From assembly GCF_015354245.1 (NCBI RefSeq), contig NZ_JADKYZ010000001.1, forward strand, positions 248,001 to 312,000: DNA of 64,000 nt. The letters run 5' to 3'. The DNA comes from Diaphorobacter caeni (GTDB taxonomy: Bacteria > Pseudomonadota > Gammaproteobacteria > Burkholderiales > Burkholderiaceae_C). Position 1 is the stretch's first letter. Each line of letters opens with the position of its first letter. Both the position numbers and the translations under genes were made by a program. This document shows, piece after piece, positions 45,851 to 56,683 of the stretch. The notes under the pieces are model-generated. The model did no database searches and had not been told where the DNA came from. It worked only from the letters and a program-made list of their open reading frames with translations.

Positions 45851-47080
45851 ATGGCAAGAGAATACAAAGATGTGGTTGTCGGGCTGGACATTGGAACGGC
45901 CAAGGTCATGGCGGTCGTGGCCGAAGTGATGCCGGACGGCAACCTCAAGCTCGCGGGTCTCGGCATCGCGCCGAGCAACGGGCTCAAGCGCGGCGTGGTC
46001 GTGAACATCGACGCCACCGTGCAGAGCATCCAGCAGGCCCTGAAGGAGGCCGAGCTGATGGCCGACTGCAAGATCCAGCGCGTCTACACCGGCATCACCG
46101 GCAGCCATATCCGTGGACTCAATTCAAGCGGCATGGTCGCGGTCAAGGACAAGGAAGTCTCGGCCACCGACGTGGCGCGCGTGGTGGAGACGGCCAAGGC
46201 CATCAACATCTCGAGCGATCAGCGTCTGCTGCTGGTCGAGCCGCAGGAATTCGTGATCGATGGGCAGGATGTGAAGGAGCCCATCGGCATGAGCGGCATC
46301 CGCCTCGAGGCCAAGATCCACATCGTGACCGGCGCGCAGAGCGCCGCCGAAAACATCATCAAGTGCGTGCGCCGCTGCGGACTCGAGGTCGAGCAGTTGA
46401 TGCTCAATCCGCTTGCCAGCAGTCAGGCCGTGCTGACCGACGACGAGCGCGAACTCGGCGTCGCGGTGGTCGACATCGGCGCGGGCACGACCGACGTGGC
46501 GATCTTCACCGGCGGCGCGATCCGCCACACCGCCGTGATTCCGATTGCCGGCGACCTGATCACCAGCGACATCGCGATGGCGCTGCGCACGCCGACCAAG
46601 GACGCCGAGGACATCAAGGTCGAGAGCGGCTACGCCAAGCAGCTGCTGGCCGATCCCGAAGCGCAGGTCGAAGTGCCCGGCCTTGGCGACCGCGGTCCGC
46701 GCATGCTCTCCAAGCAGGCGCTGGCCGGCGTGATCGAGCCGCGCGTCGAAGAAATATTTTCACTTGTGCAACAAGTGATACGCGAGTCGGGCTTTGAAGA
46801 AGTGCTTTCTTCGGGCATCGTGCTCACGGGTGGCAGTGCAGTGATGCCGGGCATGGTCGAGCTGGGCGAGGACATCTTCCTCAAGCCGGTGCGACGCGGC
46901 ATTCCCAAATACTCAAGTGCCCTGTCCGACATGATCGCCCAGCCTCGTGCGGCGACCGTCATGGGATTGCTGGAAGAAGCGCGCCTCGCGAGGCTGCGCG
47001 GATTCAAGGTTGCGGCCAAGAGCGGATCCGTGAAAACGGCGTTCGGTCGTCTCAAGGACTTCATCGTGGGGAACTTTTGA
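45851..47080 (+). CDS. ftsA: Cell division protein FtsA
   Basis: A 409-residue actin-like ATPase that tethers FtsZ to the membrane. VVVGLDIGTAKVMAVVAEV is the phosphate-1 site, the 1C subdomain spans about 85-165, VAVVDIGAGTTDVAIFTGG is phosphate-2 and GIVLTGGSAVMPGM the adenosine motif. The C-terminal amphipathic helix (FGRLKDFIVGNF) is the membrane anchor. AGGACGG precedes the ATG. Confidence 0.97.
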   Translation: MAREYKDVVVGLDIGTAKVMAVVAEVMPDGNLKLAGLGIAPSNGLKRGVVVNIDATVQSIQQALKEAELMADCKIQRVYTGITGSHIRGLNSSGMVAVKDKEVSATDVARVVETAKAINISSDQRLLLVEPQEFVIDGQDVKEPIGMSGIRLEAKIHIVTGAQSAAENIIKCVRRCGLEVEQLMLNPLASSQAVLTDDERELGVAVVDIGAGTTDVAIFTGGAIRHTAVIPIAGDLITSDIAMALRTPTKDAEDIKVESGYAKQLLADPEAQVEVPGLGDRGPRMLSKQALAGVIEPRVEEIFSLVQQVIRESGFEEVLSSGIVLTGGSAVMPGMVELGEDIFLKPVRRGIPKYSSALSDMIAQPRAATVMGLLEEARLARLRGFKVAAKSGSVKTAFGRLKDFIVGNF

Positions 47081-47242
47081 GATGACTGCACATCTGCTTT
47101 GGCTTGCGCGCGCCGGACCACCTCCTCCCATCCGGAGCCGATGGCGAAGTACGGGACCTCCGCCACCGAGAAAAATCGCATACAAGAACCCCCATCAATT
47201 TTCGGCAATTGCAATTGAAGAACCAGCGTTAGGAGCACCAAC

Positions 47243-48457
47243 ATGACCATCGAAATGATCGAGTCCGAAGAGTTCAACCAGGGCACGCAGATCAAGGTGA
47301 TCGGTGTCGGCGGCGGCGGAGGAAACGCAGTCGAGCACATGATTTTCCGCAGCGTCCAGGGAGTGGAGTTTGTTTGCGCCAATACGGACGCACAGGCTCT
47401 GACGCGCAGCAGCGCACACCGTACCATCCAGCTGGGTGGCAGTGGTCTGGGCGCGGGCAGCAAGCCTGACAAGGGCCGCGAAGCCGCTGAAATGGCCGTC
47501 GAGGACATCCGTCAGGCCATCACGGGCGCGCATATGCTGTTCATCACTGCAGGCATGGGCGGCGGCACCGGCACCGGTGCGGCCCCCGTGATCGCGCGCG
47601 TCGCCAAGGAAATGGGCATCCTCACCGTTGGTGTGGTGACCAAGCCCTTCGATTGGGAAGGCGGCCGTCGCATGAAGAATGCCGACGAAGGTCTGACCGA
47701 GCTCGAAGCCAACGTCGATTCGCTGATCGTGGTTCTCAACGAGAAGCTGCTCGACGTGCTGGGTGACGACATCACGCAGGACGAAGCCTTTGCGCACGCC
47801 AACGACGTGCTCAAGAACGCCGTGGGCGGCATTGCCGAAATCATCAACGAATACGGTCAGGTGAACGTCGACTTCGAAGACGTGCGCACCGTGATGGGCG
47901 AACCCGGCAAGGCGATGATGGGCACGGCAACGGCGTCCGGTCCCGACCGCGCACGCATCGCGGCCGAACAGGCGATCGCCTGCCCGCTGCTCGAAGGCAT
48001 CGACCTGTCGGGCGCCAAGGGCGTGCTGGTGCTGGTCACCGCAAGCAAGGGCAGCCTCAAGCTGTCGGAGTCGCGTCTGGCGATGAACACCATCAACGCC
48101 TACGCTTCGCAGGATGCGCACGTGATCTTCGGCGCGGCCTACGACGAGACGCTCGGCGACGAGATCCGCGTGACCGTGGTCGCCACCGGCCTGTCGCGTG
48201 CCAACGCGCGTCGCCAGCCGATCTCGGTGGTGCAGGGCGGCCTGCGCACCGGCACCGACAACCTGCCATACAACATGGCGGTGGGCGGTTCGGTAGGCGT
48301 GGCAACGGGCGCGGCCCAACCAGGCTACGACAACATGTCGGTGCCAAGCGTGTGGCGCACCAACCGCACCCATGCGACAGCGCGCGTCGATGCGCTGTCG
48401 TCGGGCGGCATGGAAGAGCTGGAAATCCCGGCTTTCCTGCGCAAGCAGGCCGATTGA
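47243..48457 (+). CDS. ftsZ: Cell division GTPase FtsZ
   Basis: A 404-residue tubulin homologue forming the Z-ring. IKVIGVGGGGGNAVEHMI starts the GTPase domain, the tubulin signature GGGTGTGAAPVIA is intact, and the T7 loop NVDFEDVRTVM activates the neighbouring subunit. After a variable linker the C-terminal peptide EIPAFLRKQAD binds FtsA and ZipA-type partners. A 162-bp spacer separates it from ftsA; TTAGGAGC provides the ribosome binding site, so it can be translated independently. A strong terminator follows. Confidence 0.98.
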   Translation: MTIEMIESEEFNQGTQIKVIGVGGGGGNAVEHMIFRSVQGVEFVCANTDAQALTRSSAHRTIQLGGSGLGAGSKPDKGREAAEMAVEDIRQAITGAHMLFITAGMGGGTGTGAAPVIARVAKEMGILTVGVVTKPFDWEGGRRMKNADEGLTELEANVDSLIVVLNEKLLDVLGDDITQDEAFAHANDVLKNAVGGIAEIINEYGQVNVDFEDVRTVMGEPGKAMMGTATASGPDRARIAAEQAIACPLLEGIDLSGAKGVLVLVTASKGSLKLSESRLAMNTINAYASQDAHVIFGAAYDETLGDEIRVTVVATGLSRANARRQPISVVQGGLRTGTDNLPYNMAVGGSVGVATGAAQPGYDNMSVPSVWRTNRTHATARVDALSSGGMEELEIPAFLRKQAD

Positions 48458-48458
48458 G

Positions 48459-48560
48459 AAAGCGCCCCCGAGGAGCTGCCGAGTACCGTTCCTCCCTCTC
48501 GCTTTGCGGGAGGGAGACACCGCTTTCGCCGTGAGGCGGCTCTTGCCTGGTGGTTGCTGA
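48459..48560 (+). repeat. Intergenic repeat family B, copy 3
   Basis: Starts just after the ftsZ stop with GCGCCCCCGAGGAGCTGC and ends in CCGTGAGGCGGCTCTTGC, matching the terminal block of copy 1 almost exactly. A CCTCCCTCTCG-CTTTG-CGGGAGGGAGA stem is in the middle. Confidence 0.6.
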
Positions 48561-48679
48561 TCCGGGCCGTCGTGGCGGCTGGCGTTTGCGCTCGTGAAGA
48601 GCGCGGCGTCTTGGCTGTCAGCGAGACCTGCCGCTGACGCGTTGAACAAGAGTCAAGCGAGAGTTAAACAGAGAGTGTG

Positions 48680-48710
48680 GAGGGAGTGGGTGACTGCTCC
48701 CTCTTTTTTT
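48680..48710 (+). terminator. Rho-independent terminator of the dcw cluster
   Basis: A perfect 7-bp stem GAGGGAG/CTCCCTC with a 10-nt loop is followed by seven T. It lies about 220 nt after ftsZ and before lpxC, so lpxC needs its own promoter. Confidence 0.85.
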
Positions 48711-48813
48711 GAGCCCTCCGCTGCTACTGCTTTCGTAGCACAAGGATATTTTCTATTGCGGATATAGAGAGATTGGGGAGATCAATTTCTTCTCATTCAC
48801 TTACAATTGACAG

Positions 48814-49737
48814 ATGCTTCAGCAACGCACCATCAAGACTCTGACACGCGCCGTGGGCGTTGGTTTGCACAGCGGCCAGCGGGTCGAGTTGACGTTGCGT
48901 CCGGCCCAGCCTGACACCGGCATCGTGTTCCGTCGCGTGGATCTGCCGGAGCCGGTGGACATTCCGGTGAACGCGATGGCCATCGTGGACACGCGCATGG
49001 CGTCCACCATCGGCGTGGGCGGTGCCAAGGTCCATACCATCGAGCATCTGATGTCGGCCTGCGCGGGGCTCGGCATCGACAATCTTTACATCGACATCAC
49101 GGCCGAGGAAGTGCCGATTCTTGACGGATCCTCCGCCTCGTTCGTGTTTCTGCTGCAGAGCGCTGGCGTGGAAAAGCAGAGCGCGCCAAAGCGTTTCATC
49201 CGCGTGACCAAGCCGGTGGAAATCCGTCAGGGCGAGGGCGCCAATCTGAAGTGGGCACGGCTCGATCCTTACCATGGCTTCAAGCTGCGCTTCGAGATCG
49301 ACTTCGCGCATCCGGCCGTGGACTCCACGGGCCAGAGCGTCGAGTTCGACATGGGCCTGAACAACTACACGCGCGACATCGCACGTGCGCGCACCTTCGG
49401 TTTCACCAAGGATGTGGAGATGATGCGCGCCAACGGTCTCGCGCTCGGCGGCGGGCTCGACAACGCCATCGTGATGGACGACTACAAGGTCCTCAACTCC
49501 GACGGCCTGCGCTACGACGACGAGTTCGTGAAGCACAAGATCCTGGACGCGATCGGTGACCTCTACGTGGTCGGCAAGCCGCTGCTTGCGGCCTACAGCG
49601 CGTTCCGTTCGGGCCATGGTCTGAACAACCTGCTGCTGCGCGAACTGCTGGCCCATGAGGACTGCTGGGAGATCGCCACCTTCGACAGTGAACGGCATGC
49701 GCCGCAGGGCTTCGCGATGCCCGCGCACGCGTGGTGA
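48814..49737 (+). CDS. lpxC: UDP-3-O-acyl-GlcNAc deacetylase LpxC
   Basis: A 307-residue zinc enzyme for the first committed step of lipid A synthesis. [27 protein letters not shown] begins the fold. Zinc ligands are His in [16 protein letters not shown] and in [15 protein letters not shown] with the following Asp; the catalytic Glu is in [46 protein letters not shown] is conserved. An AT-rich 48740-48810 region upstream probably holds its promoter. Position at the end of the dcw cluster is typical. Confidence 0.98.
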   Translation: MLQQRTIKTLTRAVGVGLHSGQRVELTLRPAQPDTGIVFRRVDLPEPVDIPVNAMAIVDTRMASTIGVGGAKVHTIEHLMSACAGLGIDNLYIDITAEEVPILDGSSASFVFLLQSAGVEKQSAPKRFIRVTKPVEIRQGEGANLKWARLDPYHGFKLRFEIDFAHPAVDSTGQSVEFDMGLNNYTRDIARARTFGFTKDVEMMRANGLALGGGLDNAIVMDDYKVLNSDGLRYDDEFVKHKILDAIGDLYVVGKPLLAAYSAFRSGHGLNNLLLRELLAHEDCWEIATFDSERHAPQGFAMPAHAW

Positions 49738-49763
49738 TCCAGACCGCCTCGCACTGACTGCGC

Positions 49764-49940
49764 ATGCTGATCTTCCGCGCCATCGTCATGTTCCTGATCG
49801 TGGCCGCAGCCGTGTGCTTCGGCTTCTATGCCGCCACGGGACAGGCGCAGTACAAGCGCTACGCCTTCATCATCATCAAATGGACGCTGATCGCCGCGCT
49901 GATGTTCTTTGCGGTGCTTTTTCTCGAGCGGATCGTTTGA
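49764..49940 (+). CDS. Small membrane protein of 58 residues
   Basis: A short gene 26 bp after lpxC, from ATG 49764 to TGA 49938-49940. The peptide starts MLIFRAIVMFLIVAAAVCFG and ends FFAVLFLERIV. It has two hydrophobic segments (about 2-24 and 34-54) joined by a polar loop with QAQYKRYAF. Codon use is GC-biased at third positions as in neighbouring genes. The function is unknown. It is too short for common length cut-offs and may be cotranscribed with lpxC. No strong ribosome binding site is visible (GACTGCGC), which lowers confidence. Confidence 0.65.
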   Translation: MLIFRAIVMFLIVAAAVCFGFYAATGQAQYKRYAFIIIKWTLIAALMFFAVLFLERIV

Positions 49941-49986
49941 AAATCCAGATTTCGGAACATTGCGTTCGAAATTATTGATGTTTCGT

Positions 49987-50014
49987 TTGCATTCGCCGAA
50001 ATTCCCCCTATACT
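49987..50014 (+). promoter_or_regulatory. Promoter of the thiC transcript
   Basis: TTGCAT (49987-49992) and TATACT (50009-50014) are separated by 16 nt. The predicted start at about 50021 coincides with the 5' end of the TPP riboswitch. Confidence 0.7.
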
Positions 50015-50019
50015 CGCGC

Positions 50020-50116
50020 TTGCTCCGGGGTGCACGTAAGGCGTGCTGAGACAGTGGACTGGACCACTGGAACCGCGAACTTGATCTGGTTAGTACCAGC
50101 GTAAGAAGAGCTGCAG
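50020..50116 (+). promoter_or_regulatory. TPP (thi-box) riboswitch upstream of thiC
   Basis: The aptamer shows the conserved CCGGGGTGC start, GTGCTGAGA in the P2-P3 arm, and the P4-P5 block TTGATCTGGTTAGTACCAGCGTAAGAAG. It binds thiamine pyrophosphate and lowers expression of the thiamine gene downstream. The 116-nt expression platform between aptamer and thiC shows no clear U-run terminator, so control is probably of translation, hiding the GAGGAG site at 50218-50223. Confidence 0.95.
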
Positions 50117-50220
50117 TTGGATGTGTAGAAGTGTCTGCGCACGTGCGCCCGAAATGGGTTTGCGTGCCATCGAGGCACACGACATTCGGCCGATTGCGGA
50201 GCATTCCATCAGACCTTTGA

Positions 50221-52080
<1,860 letters not shown>

Positions 52081-52132
52081 TTCCGGCGAAACGTGAATCA
52101 CTTGTTCACGAAAGCAAATCTCATGTAAACCT

Positions 52133-52163
52133 GCCGCCCGCCTACTTGGCGGGCGGCATTTCT
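52133..52163 (+). terminator. Terminator after thiC
   Basis: A perfect 10-bp GC stem GCCGCCCGCC/GGCGGGCGGC with loop TACTT is followed by ATTTCT. The T-tail is short. Confidence 0.7.
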
Positions 52164-52231
52164 GGTGCAACATGGCACCCATATCGCCATCGGGTCTGCG
52201 TGGAATGCAGGTCACCGCGATATCGGTTGGA

Positions 52232-52266
52232 TGGACGAGCGGGAAAAGAATTCCAATCCTCGTCCA
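52232..52266 (+). promoter_or_regulatory. Stem-loop in the rcnB-like gene leader
   Basis: TGGACGAG (52232-52239) and CTCGTCCA (52259-52266) form a perfect 8-bp stem around an A-rich 19-nt loop. It lies 17 nt before a very strong AAGGAGGT site. Its role is unknown. Confidence 0.35.
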
Positions 52267-52294
52267 CCGTGCTTTCCAATTCAAGGAGGTTCAC

Positions 52295-52747
52295 ATGACA
52301 GCCAAGTTTCGCACCGCCGCCAAAACACTGACATCCGCAGCCGTGGCAATTCTGCTGGGTGTTGCCGCCATCGGAGCCAGCGCACAGCCGCGCCCCGACA
52401 TCGTCAGGAACAACGACCACCGCAACGACCATCGTTACGACCACCGAGGCGATGATCGCAGGGGCCATGGCAATGACCGCCGCGACGCGCGCCATGACAA
52501 TCGCCGCGCCAACCCGCCCGGCCACGCCCGCCATGACTACCCACGCGGCGCAGGCCCCGACCACCGCTGGAACCGCGGTGACCGCCTGCCGCCCGCCTAC
52601 CGCACCCGCAGCTACGTGGTGGAAGACTGGCGTGGCCACCGCCTTTCGGCTCCTCCACGCGGTTACCACTGGGTCCAGTACGGCGGCGACTACATGCTGG
52701 TCGCTATCGCCACCGGCGTGATCACTTCCCTGATCCTGGGAAATTAA
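52295..52747 (+). CDS. RcnB-family periplasmic protein
   Basis: A 150-residue secreted protein. A signal peptide (1-30, FRTAAKTLTSAAVAILLGVAAIGASA) precedes a His/Asp/Arg-rich low-complexity stretch with repeated DHRNDHRYDHRGDDRR-type units (about 35-80). The conserved RcnB domain has PPAYRTRSYVVEDWRGHRLSAPPRGYHWVQYGGDYMLVAIATGVI (about 100-144). RcnB in E. coli influences nickel and cobalt homeostasis; the His-rich part suggests metal binding here. A near-consensus AAGGAGGT Shine-Dalgarno suggests high translation. No rcnA or rcnR homologue is adjacent. Confidence 0.85.
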   Translation: MTAKFRTAAKTLTSAAVAILLGVAAIGASAQPRPDIVRNNDHRNDHRYDHRGDDRRGHGNDRRDARHDNRRANPPGHARHDYPRGAGPDHRWNRGDRLPPAYRTRSYVVEDWRGHRLSAPPRGYHWVQYGGDYMLVAIATGVITSLILGN

Positions 52748-52763
52748 CGGCAGAAACACAGCC

Positions 52764-52970
52764 ATCTCGCGAACGCGAGATGGCGCAAGGCGCGAGCGCA
52801 GCGAAGTGCCGAACACACCTCCCCCAACTGACTTCCGGCGGTTGCCCGAGCGGAGTGACGAAGGAACGCAGCGAGTTCCGCCGGAGGTATTCAAGCGCGT
52901 TTTTGATTACTTTTTGCGCGCCGAGCAAAAAGTGATTGCCCCGCCGGGGGCAGTCCCGGCCTCTGCCCTC
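52764..52970 (-). repeat. Intergenic repeat family A, copy 3 (subtype II)
   Basis: Begins with the stem CATCTCGCGAACGCGAGATG beyond the rcnB-like gene, continues with the same GGCGGTTGCCCGAGCGGAGTG block as copy 2 and ends with the AT-rich hairpin CTTTTTG...CAAAAAG followed by GCCCCGCCGGGGGC. The hairpin loop differs from copy 2 (CGAG in place of CAAG) while the stem is kept. Confidence 0.85.
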
Positions 52971-53018
52971 AAAGACGCAACAGAGGCCAGCAGCAAGAGG
53001 GCAGGCCAATGTCCTCTT

Positions 53019-53567
53019 CTAGTAGCTCCGCCCCGACTTGTACATCGCATGTTGCCGCCGCTGCAACTCAGCCACCTCCCCAATCCGCGCCATGGCCGCC
53101 CCCGCATGCGCATGCGTGATCGCCAGTCCCAGCGCGTCCGCAGCGTCGGTTCCCGGCAATCCCGGCAATTGCAGCATGCGCCGCACCATCTCCTGCACCT
53201 GGTTCTTGGCCGCGCGGCCGTGCCCCACCATGGCCTTCTTCATCTGGAGCGCGGTGTATTCGGCGACCGGCAGATCCTGCGCGACGAGAGCCGCAAGCGC
53301 CGCGCCGCGCGCCTGGCCAAGCAGCAGGGTGGATTGCGGGTTCACGTTCACGAACACGATTTCCACCGTGGCCTGATCGGGCTGGTAGCGCTTGACCACC
53401 TCGGTCACGCCTTCGAAAAGCACCTTGAGGCGACCGGGCAGGTCGCCGCGCGCCAGTTGCGTGGTGCGGATGGTGCCGCTGGCCACATAGTTCAGACGAT
53501 GACCGTCCGCATCGACCACGCCGAAGCCGGTGGTCTGCAGTCCCGGATCGATTCCCAAAATTCTCAC
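53019..53567 (-). CDS. ruvC: Crossover junction endodeoxyribonuclease RuvC
   Basis: A 182-residue RNase H-fold nuclease that resolves Holliday junctions. [19 protein letters not shown] gives the first catalytic Asp, [21 protein letters not shown] the catalytic Glu, and [16 protein letters not shown] the last Asp pair. Start is GTG 53567, with AAGGAAA correctly upstream; a longer frame adds non-homologous residues. It is a single minus-strand gene here, away from ruvB. A family A repeat lies just downstream of its stop. Confidence 0.96.
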   Translation of the reverse strand: MRILGIDPGLQTTGFGVVDADGHRLNYVASGTIRTTQLARGDLPGRLKVLFEGVTEVVKRYQPDQATVEIVFVNVNPQSTLLLGQARGAALAALVAQDLPVAEYTALQMKKAMVGHGRAAKNQVQEMVRRMLQLPGLPGTDAADALGLAITHAHAGAAMARIGEVAELQRRQHAMYKSGRSY

Positions 53568-53968
53568 GCGAAGTGTTTCCTTACCCAGACATTTCAGTTC
53601 CTCGAAATCGCACTGAATATGGTGAGATTCCGATAGACGGAACGTCAAAAATTGTCCAACAAAAGTTTTCTCAAGCTTCTAGACTGTAGCTGGAATGGAA
53701 CTTGGTTGTCTGGAGACAAGAAAGCCGGTTCCTTGTTTGTTTGACACATAAGGTGCGCCACGTTAGTGCGCTCACCATAACAGGCGATCCGGACAGGTGC
53801 GAGGTGGTGGTCCGCCGGATTGACCGAAGAAGAAAGCTGAACAGTGCCCGTGTATTTGATGACTGTCTCGTCCCAGCGCTGCAACTGTGCTGGGAGTCGT
53901 GCGCCAGCAGACGCGATGATCGCAGCAGGCCGCCTTGCGCGATCGACGACGATGGGAGTGGCTGCGCC
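53568..53968. other. Divergent spacer between ruvC and the IclR regulator gene
   Basis: The 401-bp spacer contains an AT-richer part (53640-53760) that likely holds promoters for both genes. A perfect inverted repeat TTCCG-N5-CGGAA lies at 53628-53642 and could be a regulator site. An open frame from 53702 continues into the IclR gene but has no family similarity before 53969. Confidence 0.5.
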
Positions 53969-54799
53969 ATGAGTACCGAAGTCCGTTCCGTGCAGCGCGC
54001 GCTGCAGATCCTCAGGGTGATGAACGAACGCGTGAGCTGGACGCTGCAGGAGCTTCACCAGCGCACAGGGCTCGCCAAGTCCACGCTGCACCGCCTGCTC
54101 AGCACGCTCGAGACCGAAAAATACGTGCGCACTGACCCGCATGTCTACGGCCACTACCAGCTCACGCAGGCCGTCGGCAATCTGAGCTGCGGCGTGACCA
54201 CGCAGATGCAGCTTGCGGAACTTGCCGCGCCCATCATGGTGAGTACCACGCACGCCATCAAATGGCCGCTGTCGCTCGGCGTGATCGACCGCCACCAGAT
54301 CCGCATCGTCTATTGCACGATGCCGTACAGCCCGTACGCGATCCGGCCTTCAAGCGTCGGCCGCAAGTACGAGCTCACGGAATCGGCCTCGGGCCGTGCC
54401 TACCTCGCTTTCTGCGACCCGTCCGAGCGCCGCATCCTCATCGAAGAGATGAACAGCCGCGAAGACGACGGCCCGCGCATCACCGATCTGCGCGCCATGC
54501 GTCACATGATCCGCGAGATCCGCAAGCAGGGCTTTGCGGTGCGCTACGGTCACCACCGTTCCGAGAGCGCGGCGCTTGCCGTGCCGGTGTTCAGCGCCGG
54601 CATGCTGCGCGGCGTGATGGTCTACACCACGTTCGCGCGCCAGATGGACGAGCGCATGCTCAAGCGCGCCGTGCCCACGGTGCTCGCCACCGCGCAGCGC
54701 GTGGGCGAGGCGCTGGCGCCCGCCTTGCGCGCGGGCGGCTCGGTGAGCGGTCATGGGCTTGCGGGCAGTCGCAGCGAGCCGGTGGCGCGCGTCGCCTGA
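53969..54799 (+). CDS. IclR-family transcriptional regulator
   Basis: A 276-residue regulator. The N-terminal winged helix (VRSVQRALQILRVMNERVSWTLQELHQRTGLAKSTLHRLLSTLETEKYV, residues 5-53) is typical IclR. The C-terminal GAF-like effector domain has LTESASGRAYLAF, EIRKQGFAVRYGHH and AALAVPVFSA. Such proteins control catabolic genes in response to aromatic or organic acids. No catabolic operon is adjacent (ruvC on one side, mtgA converging on the other), so the target is unknown. GGGAG lies 11 nt before the ATG. Confidence 0.88.
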   Translation: MSTEVRSVQRALQILRVMNERVSWTLQELHQRTGLAKSTLHRLLSTLETEKYVRTDPHVYGHYQLTQAVGNLSCGVTTQMQLAELAAPIMVSTTHAIKWPLSLGVIDRHQIRIVYCTMPYSPYAIRPSSVGRKYELTESASGRAYLAFCDPSERRILIEEMNSREDDGPRITDLRAMRHMIREIRKQGFAVRYGHHRSESAALAVPVFSAGMLRGVMVYTTFARQMDERMLKRAVPTVLATAQRVGEALAPALRAGGSVSGHGLAGSRSEPVARVA

Positions 54800-54808
54800 T
54801 CCTTCTTT

Positions 54809-55552
54809 TCAGGGGAGTTCGGTTCTGCTCATGCGCCCCAGAATCACGCGCGTGCGGCCGTTCAGATAGGCCGACTGGGGCTGCTTTTCAAAGCGTCTGG
54901 GGGCGGGCAGCATCACGGCCAGGCGCGCGGCCTCGGCGCTGCTCAACTGGGTGGCGTTCTTGCGGTAGTAGCGCTGGGCGGCGGCCTGCGCGCCGAAGAC
55001 GCCTTCGCCCCATTCCACGTTGTTCAGATAGATCTCGAGAATGCGCTCTTTCGACAGGAACTGCTCAAGCAGCATCGCGAGCACCAGCTCCTGACCCTTG
55101 CGCAGCATGCTGCGTTCGCCCGAAAGCAGCAGGTTCTTGGCGAGCTGCTGGGTGATGGTCGAGCCGCCACGGATGCGCACCGGGCGCTGCTTGGCCTTGG
55201 GGTTGTTTTCGAGGCGCTGCTCGGCCTGTTCCTGCAGCTTGTTATTGCGATCCCAGTTCTTCTCGATGGCGTTCCAGTCCACTCCGTCATGGTTGACGAA
55301 ACCGTCGTCCTCGGAGGCCACGACGGCGCGCTTGAGATGGTCTGAAATCTGCGGGTAGGCGACCCATTCCTGCCGCCAGTGCAGCGAGCCGTCCGTCGTC
55401 ATCTGCTGCCAGATCTGCGAGCGCTGGAAGGTGGTCGATTCGGGATCGACCACGACCATGAGCGCGATGCGCAGCACAAAAAACAGCTGCAGCGCGATGA
55501 AGGCCAGCACCACGAGGGCGAGCCAGCGGGAGATTGCTTTGAGCGGCGACAT
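54809..55552 (-). CDS. mtgA: Monofunctional peptidoglycan glycosyltransferase
   Basis: A 247-residue GT51 enzyme that polymerises lipid II. One N-terminal membrane helix (about 10-34) is followed by the transglycosylase domain with VVASEDDGFVNHDGVDW (catalytic Glu), RGGSTITQQLAKNLLLSGER, and EIYLNNVEWGEGVFG with the second Glu. No transpeptidase domain is present. Read from the same strand as aroE, 27 bp downstream of its stop. Confidence 0.96.
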   Translation of the reverse strand: MSPLKAISRWLALVVLAFIALQLFFVLRIALMVVVDPESTTFQRSQIWQQMTTDGSLHWRQEWVAYPQISDHLKRAVVASEDDGFVNHDGVDWNAIEKNWDRNNKLQEQAEQRLENNPKAKQRPVRIRGGSTITQQLAKNLLLSGERSMLRKGQELVLAMLLEQFLSKERILEIYLNNVEWGEGVFGAQAAAQRYYRKNATQLSSAEAARLAVMLPAPRRFEKQPQSAYLNGRTRVILGRMSRTELP

Positions 55553-55579
55553 CGCACGGATTCTCGCGCAAACGCGGGA

Positions 55580-56425
55580 TCAGCGTCCTGCAGCGATTTC
55601 GGCGCGCAGCTCGCGCAGCACCTGCTCGGCCGGTGGCCGCACGCCGCGCCAGATGGCGAAGGATTCCGCCGCCTGCTCGACCAGCATGCCAAGGCCGTCG
55701 CGCGCGATCGCACCATGGCGCGTGGCCCAGTCGAGAAAGCCCTGGGCCTTTTCTCCGTACATCATGTCGTAGGCGAGCGCGCCCTGGCGCAGCACGCTTG
55801 CCGGCACGGGCGATTGGGCACCGGCGAGGCTGCTGGCCGTGCCGTTGATGATGATGTCGAAGTCTTCGGTGATCGCATCAAGCGCGCTTGCGGAGAGTTC
55901 GGTGCCGGTTTCCGCAGCGATGGCCGCATGGCTCTCCGCCAGGTGACTTGCCTTTTCTACGGTCCGGTTGGCGATGATGATGCGACGCGGCTTCTCTCGC
56001 AGCAGCGGGCCGAGCACACCCGCCGCCGCGCCGCCCGCGCCGACCAGCAGCACGTCGCGGCCGGTGATGCTCACGCCGGCATTGCGGGTGATGTCGGCGA
56101 CAATGCCGAGACCGTCGGTGTTGTCTGCGCTGATGGTGCCGTCAGCATGGATCGTCAGCGTGTTGGCTGCGCCCGCGAGGGTGACGCGTTCACTTTTTTG
56201 CGTGGCGAGTTCCGCCGCTTCGAGCTTGAAGGGGACGGTGATGTTGCAGCCTTTGCCGCCTTGTGCCGCGAAGTCTTTGATTGCCTGTTGGAAGCTGTCC
56301 AGTTCCACGTGCTGGCGGGTGTAGGCCACGGGTTCGTTCGTCAGTTCGGCGAAGCGCGTGTGGATCCAGGGGGAGCGGCTGTGGGTGATGGGGTTGCCCA
56401 TCACGCAGTATTTTTCTGTAGGCAT
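55580..56425 (-). CDS. aroE: Shikimate dehydrogenase
   Basis: A 281-residue NADP-dependent enzyme reducing 3-dehydroshikimate in aromatic amino acid synthesis. YCVMGNPITHSRSPWIHTRFAEL binds shikimate, GGKGCNITVPFKLEAA includes the catalytic Lys, DNTDGLGIVADI has the partner Asp, and VLLVGAGGAAAGVLGPLL plus IANRTVEKA bind NADPH. ATG 56425 is the family start. It follows the TonB-family and RNase genes on the same strand and precedes mtgA. Confidence 0.96.
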   Translation of the reverse strand: MPTEKYCVMGNPITHSRSPWIHTRFAELTNEPVAYTRQHVELDSFQQAIKDFAAQGGKGCNITVPFKLEAAELATQKSERVTLAGAANTLTIHADGTISADNTDGLGIVADITRNAGVSITGRDVLLVGAGGAAAGVLGPLLREKPRRIIIANRTVEKASHLAESHAAIAAETGTELSASALDAITEDFDIIINGTASSLAGAQSPVPASVLRQGALAYDMMYGEKAQGFLDWATRHGAIARDGLGMLVEQAAESFAIWRGVRPPAEQVLRELRAEIAAGR

Positions 56426-56471
56426 GGCGTGGCTCTTTGTTGTTGGCTGGACGGGGGACTGTGGCTTGGTT

Positions 56472-56683
56472 GAGGACAGAGGCCGGGAGTTCCGCCCGGC
56501 GGCGGAGTCACTTTTTGCTTGCGCGCAAAAAGTAACCCAAAACGCGCTCTTCAATACCCGCGGCAGAACTCGCTTTGCGCTTCGCGCGCCGCTCGGACAA
56601 CCGCCGCGAGTCAGATTCTAAATAAGAGGGTTTTCCGACACGTCGCTTCGCTCGTGCCGGGGATCCGCTGTCTCGCGAGATCC
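56472..56683 (+). repeat. Intergenic repeat family A, copy 4 (subtype I)
   Basis: Nearly identical to copy 1 (12437-12650), from GACAGAGGCCGGGAGTTCCG through the hairpin ACTTTTTGC-TTGCGC-GCAAAAAGT to the CGCCGCGAGTCAGA block. It fills the spacer between aroE and the TonB-family gene. Confidence 0.85.
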
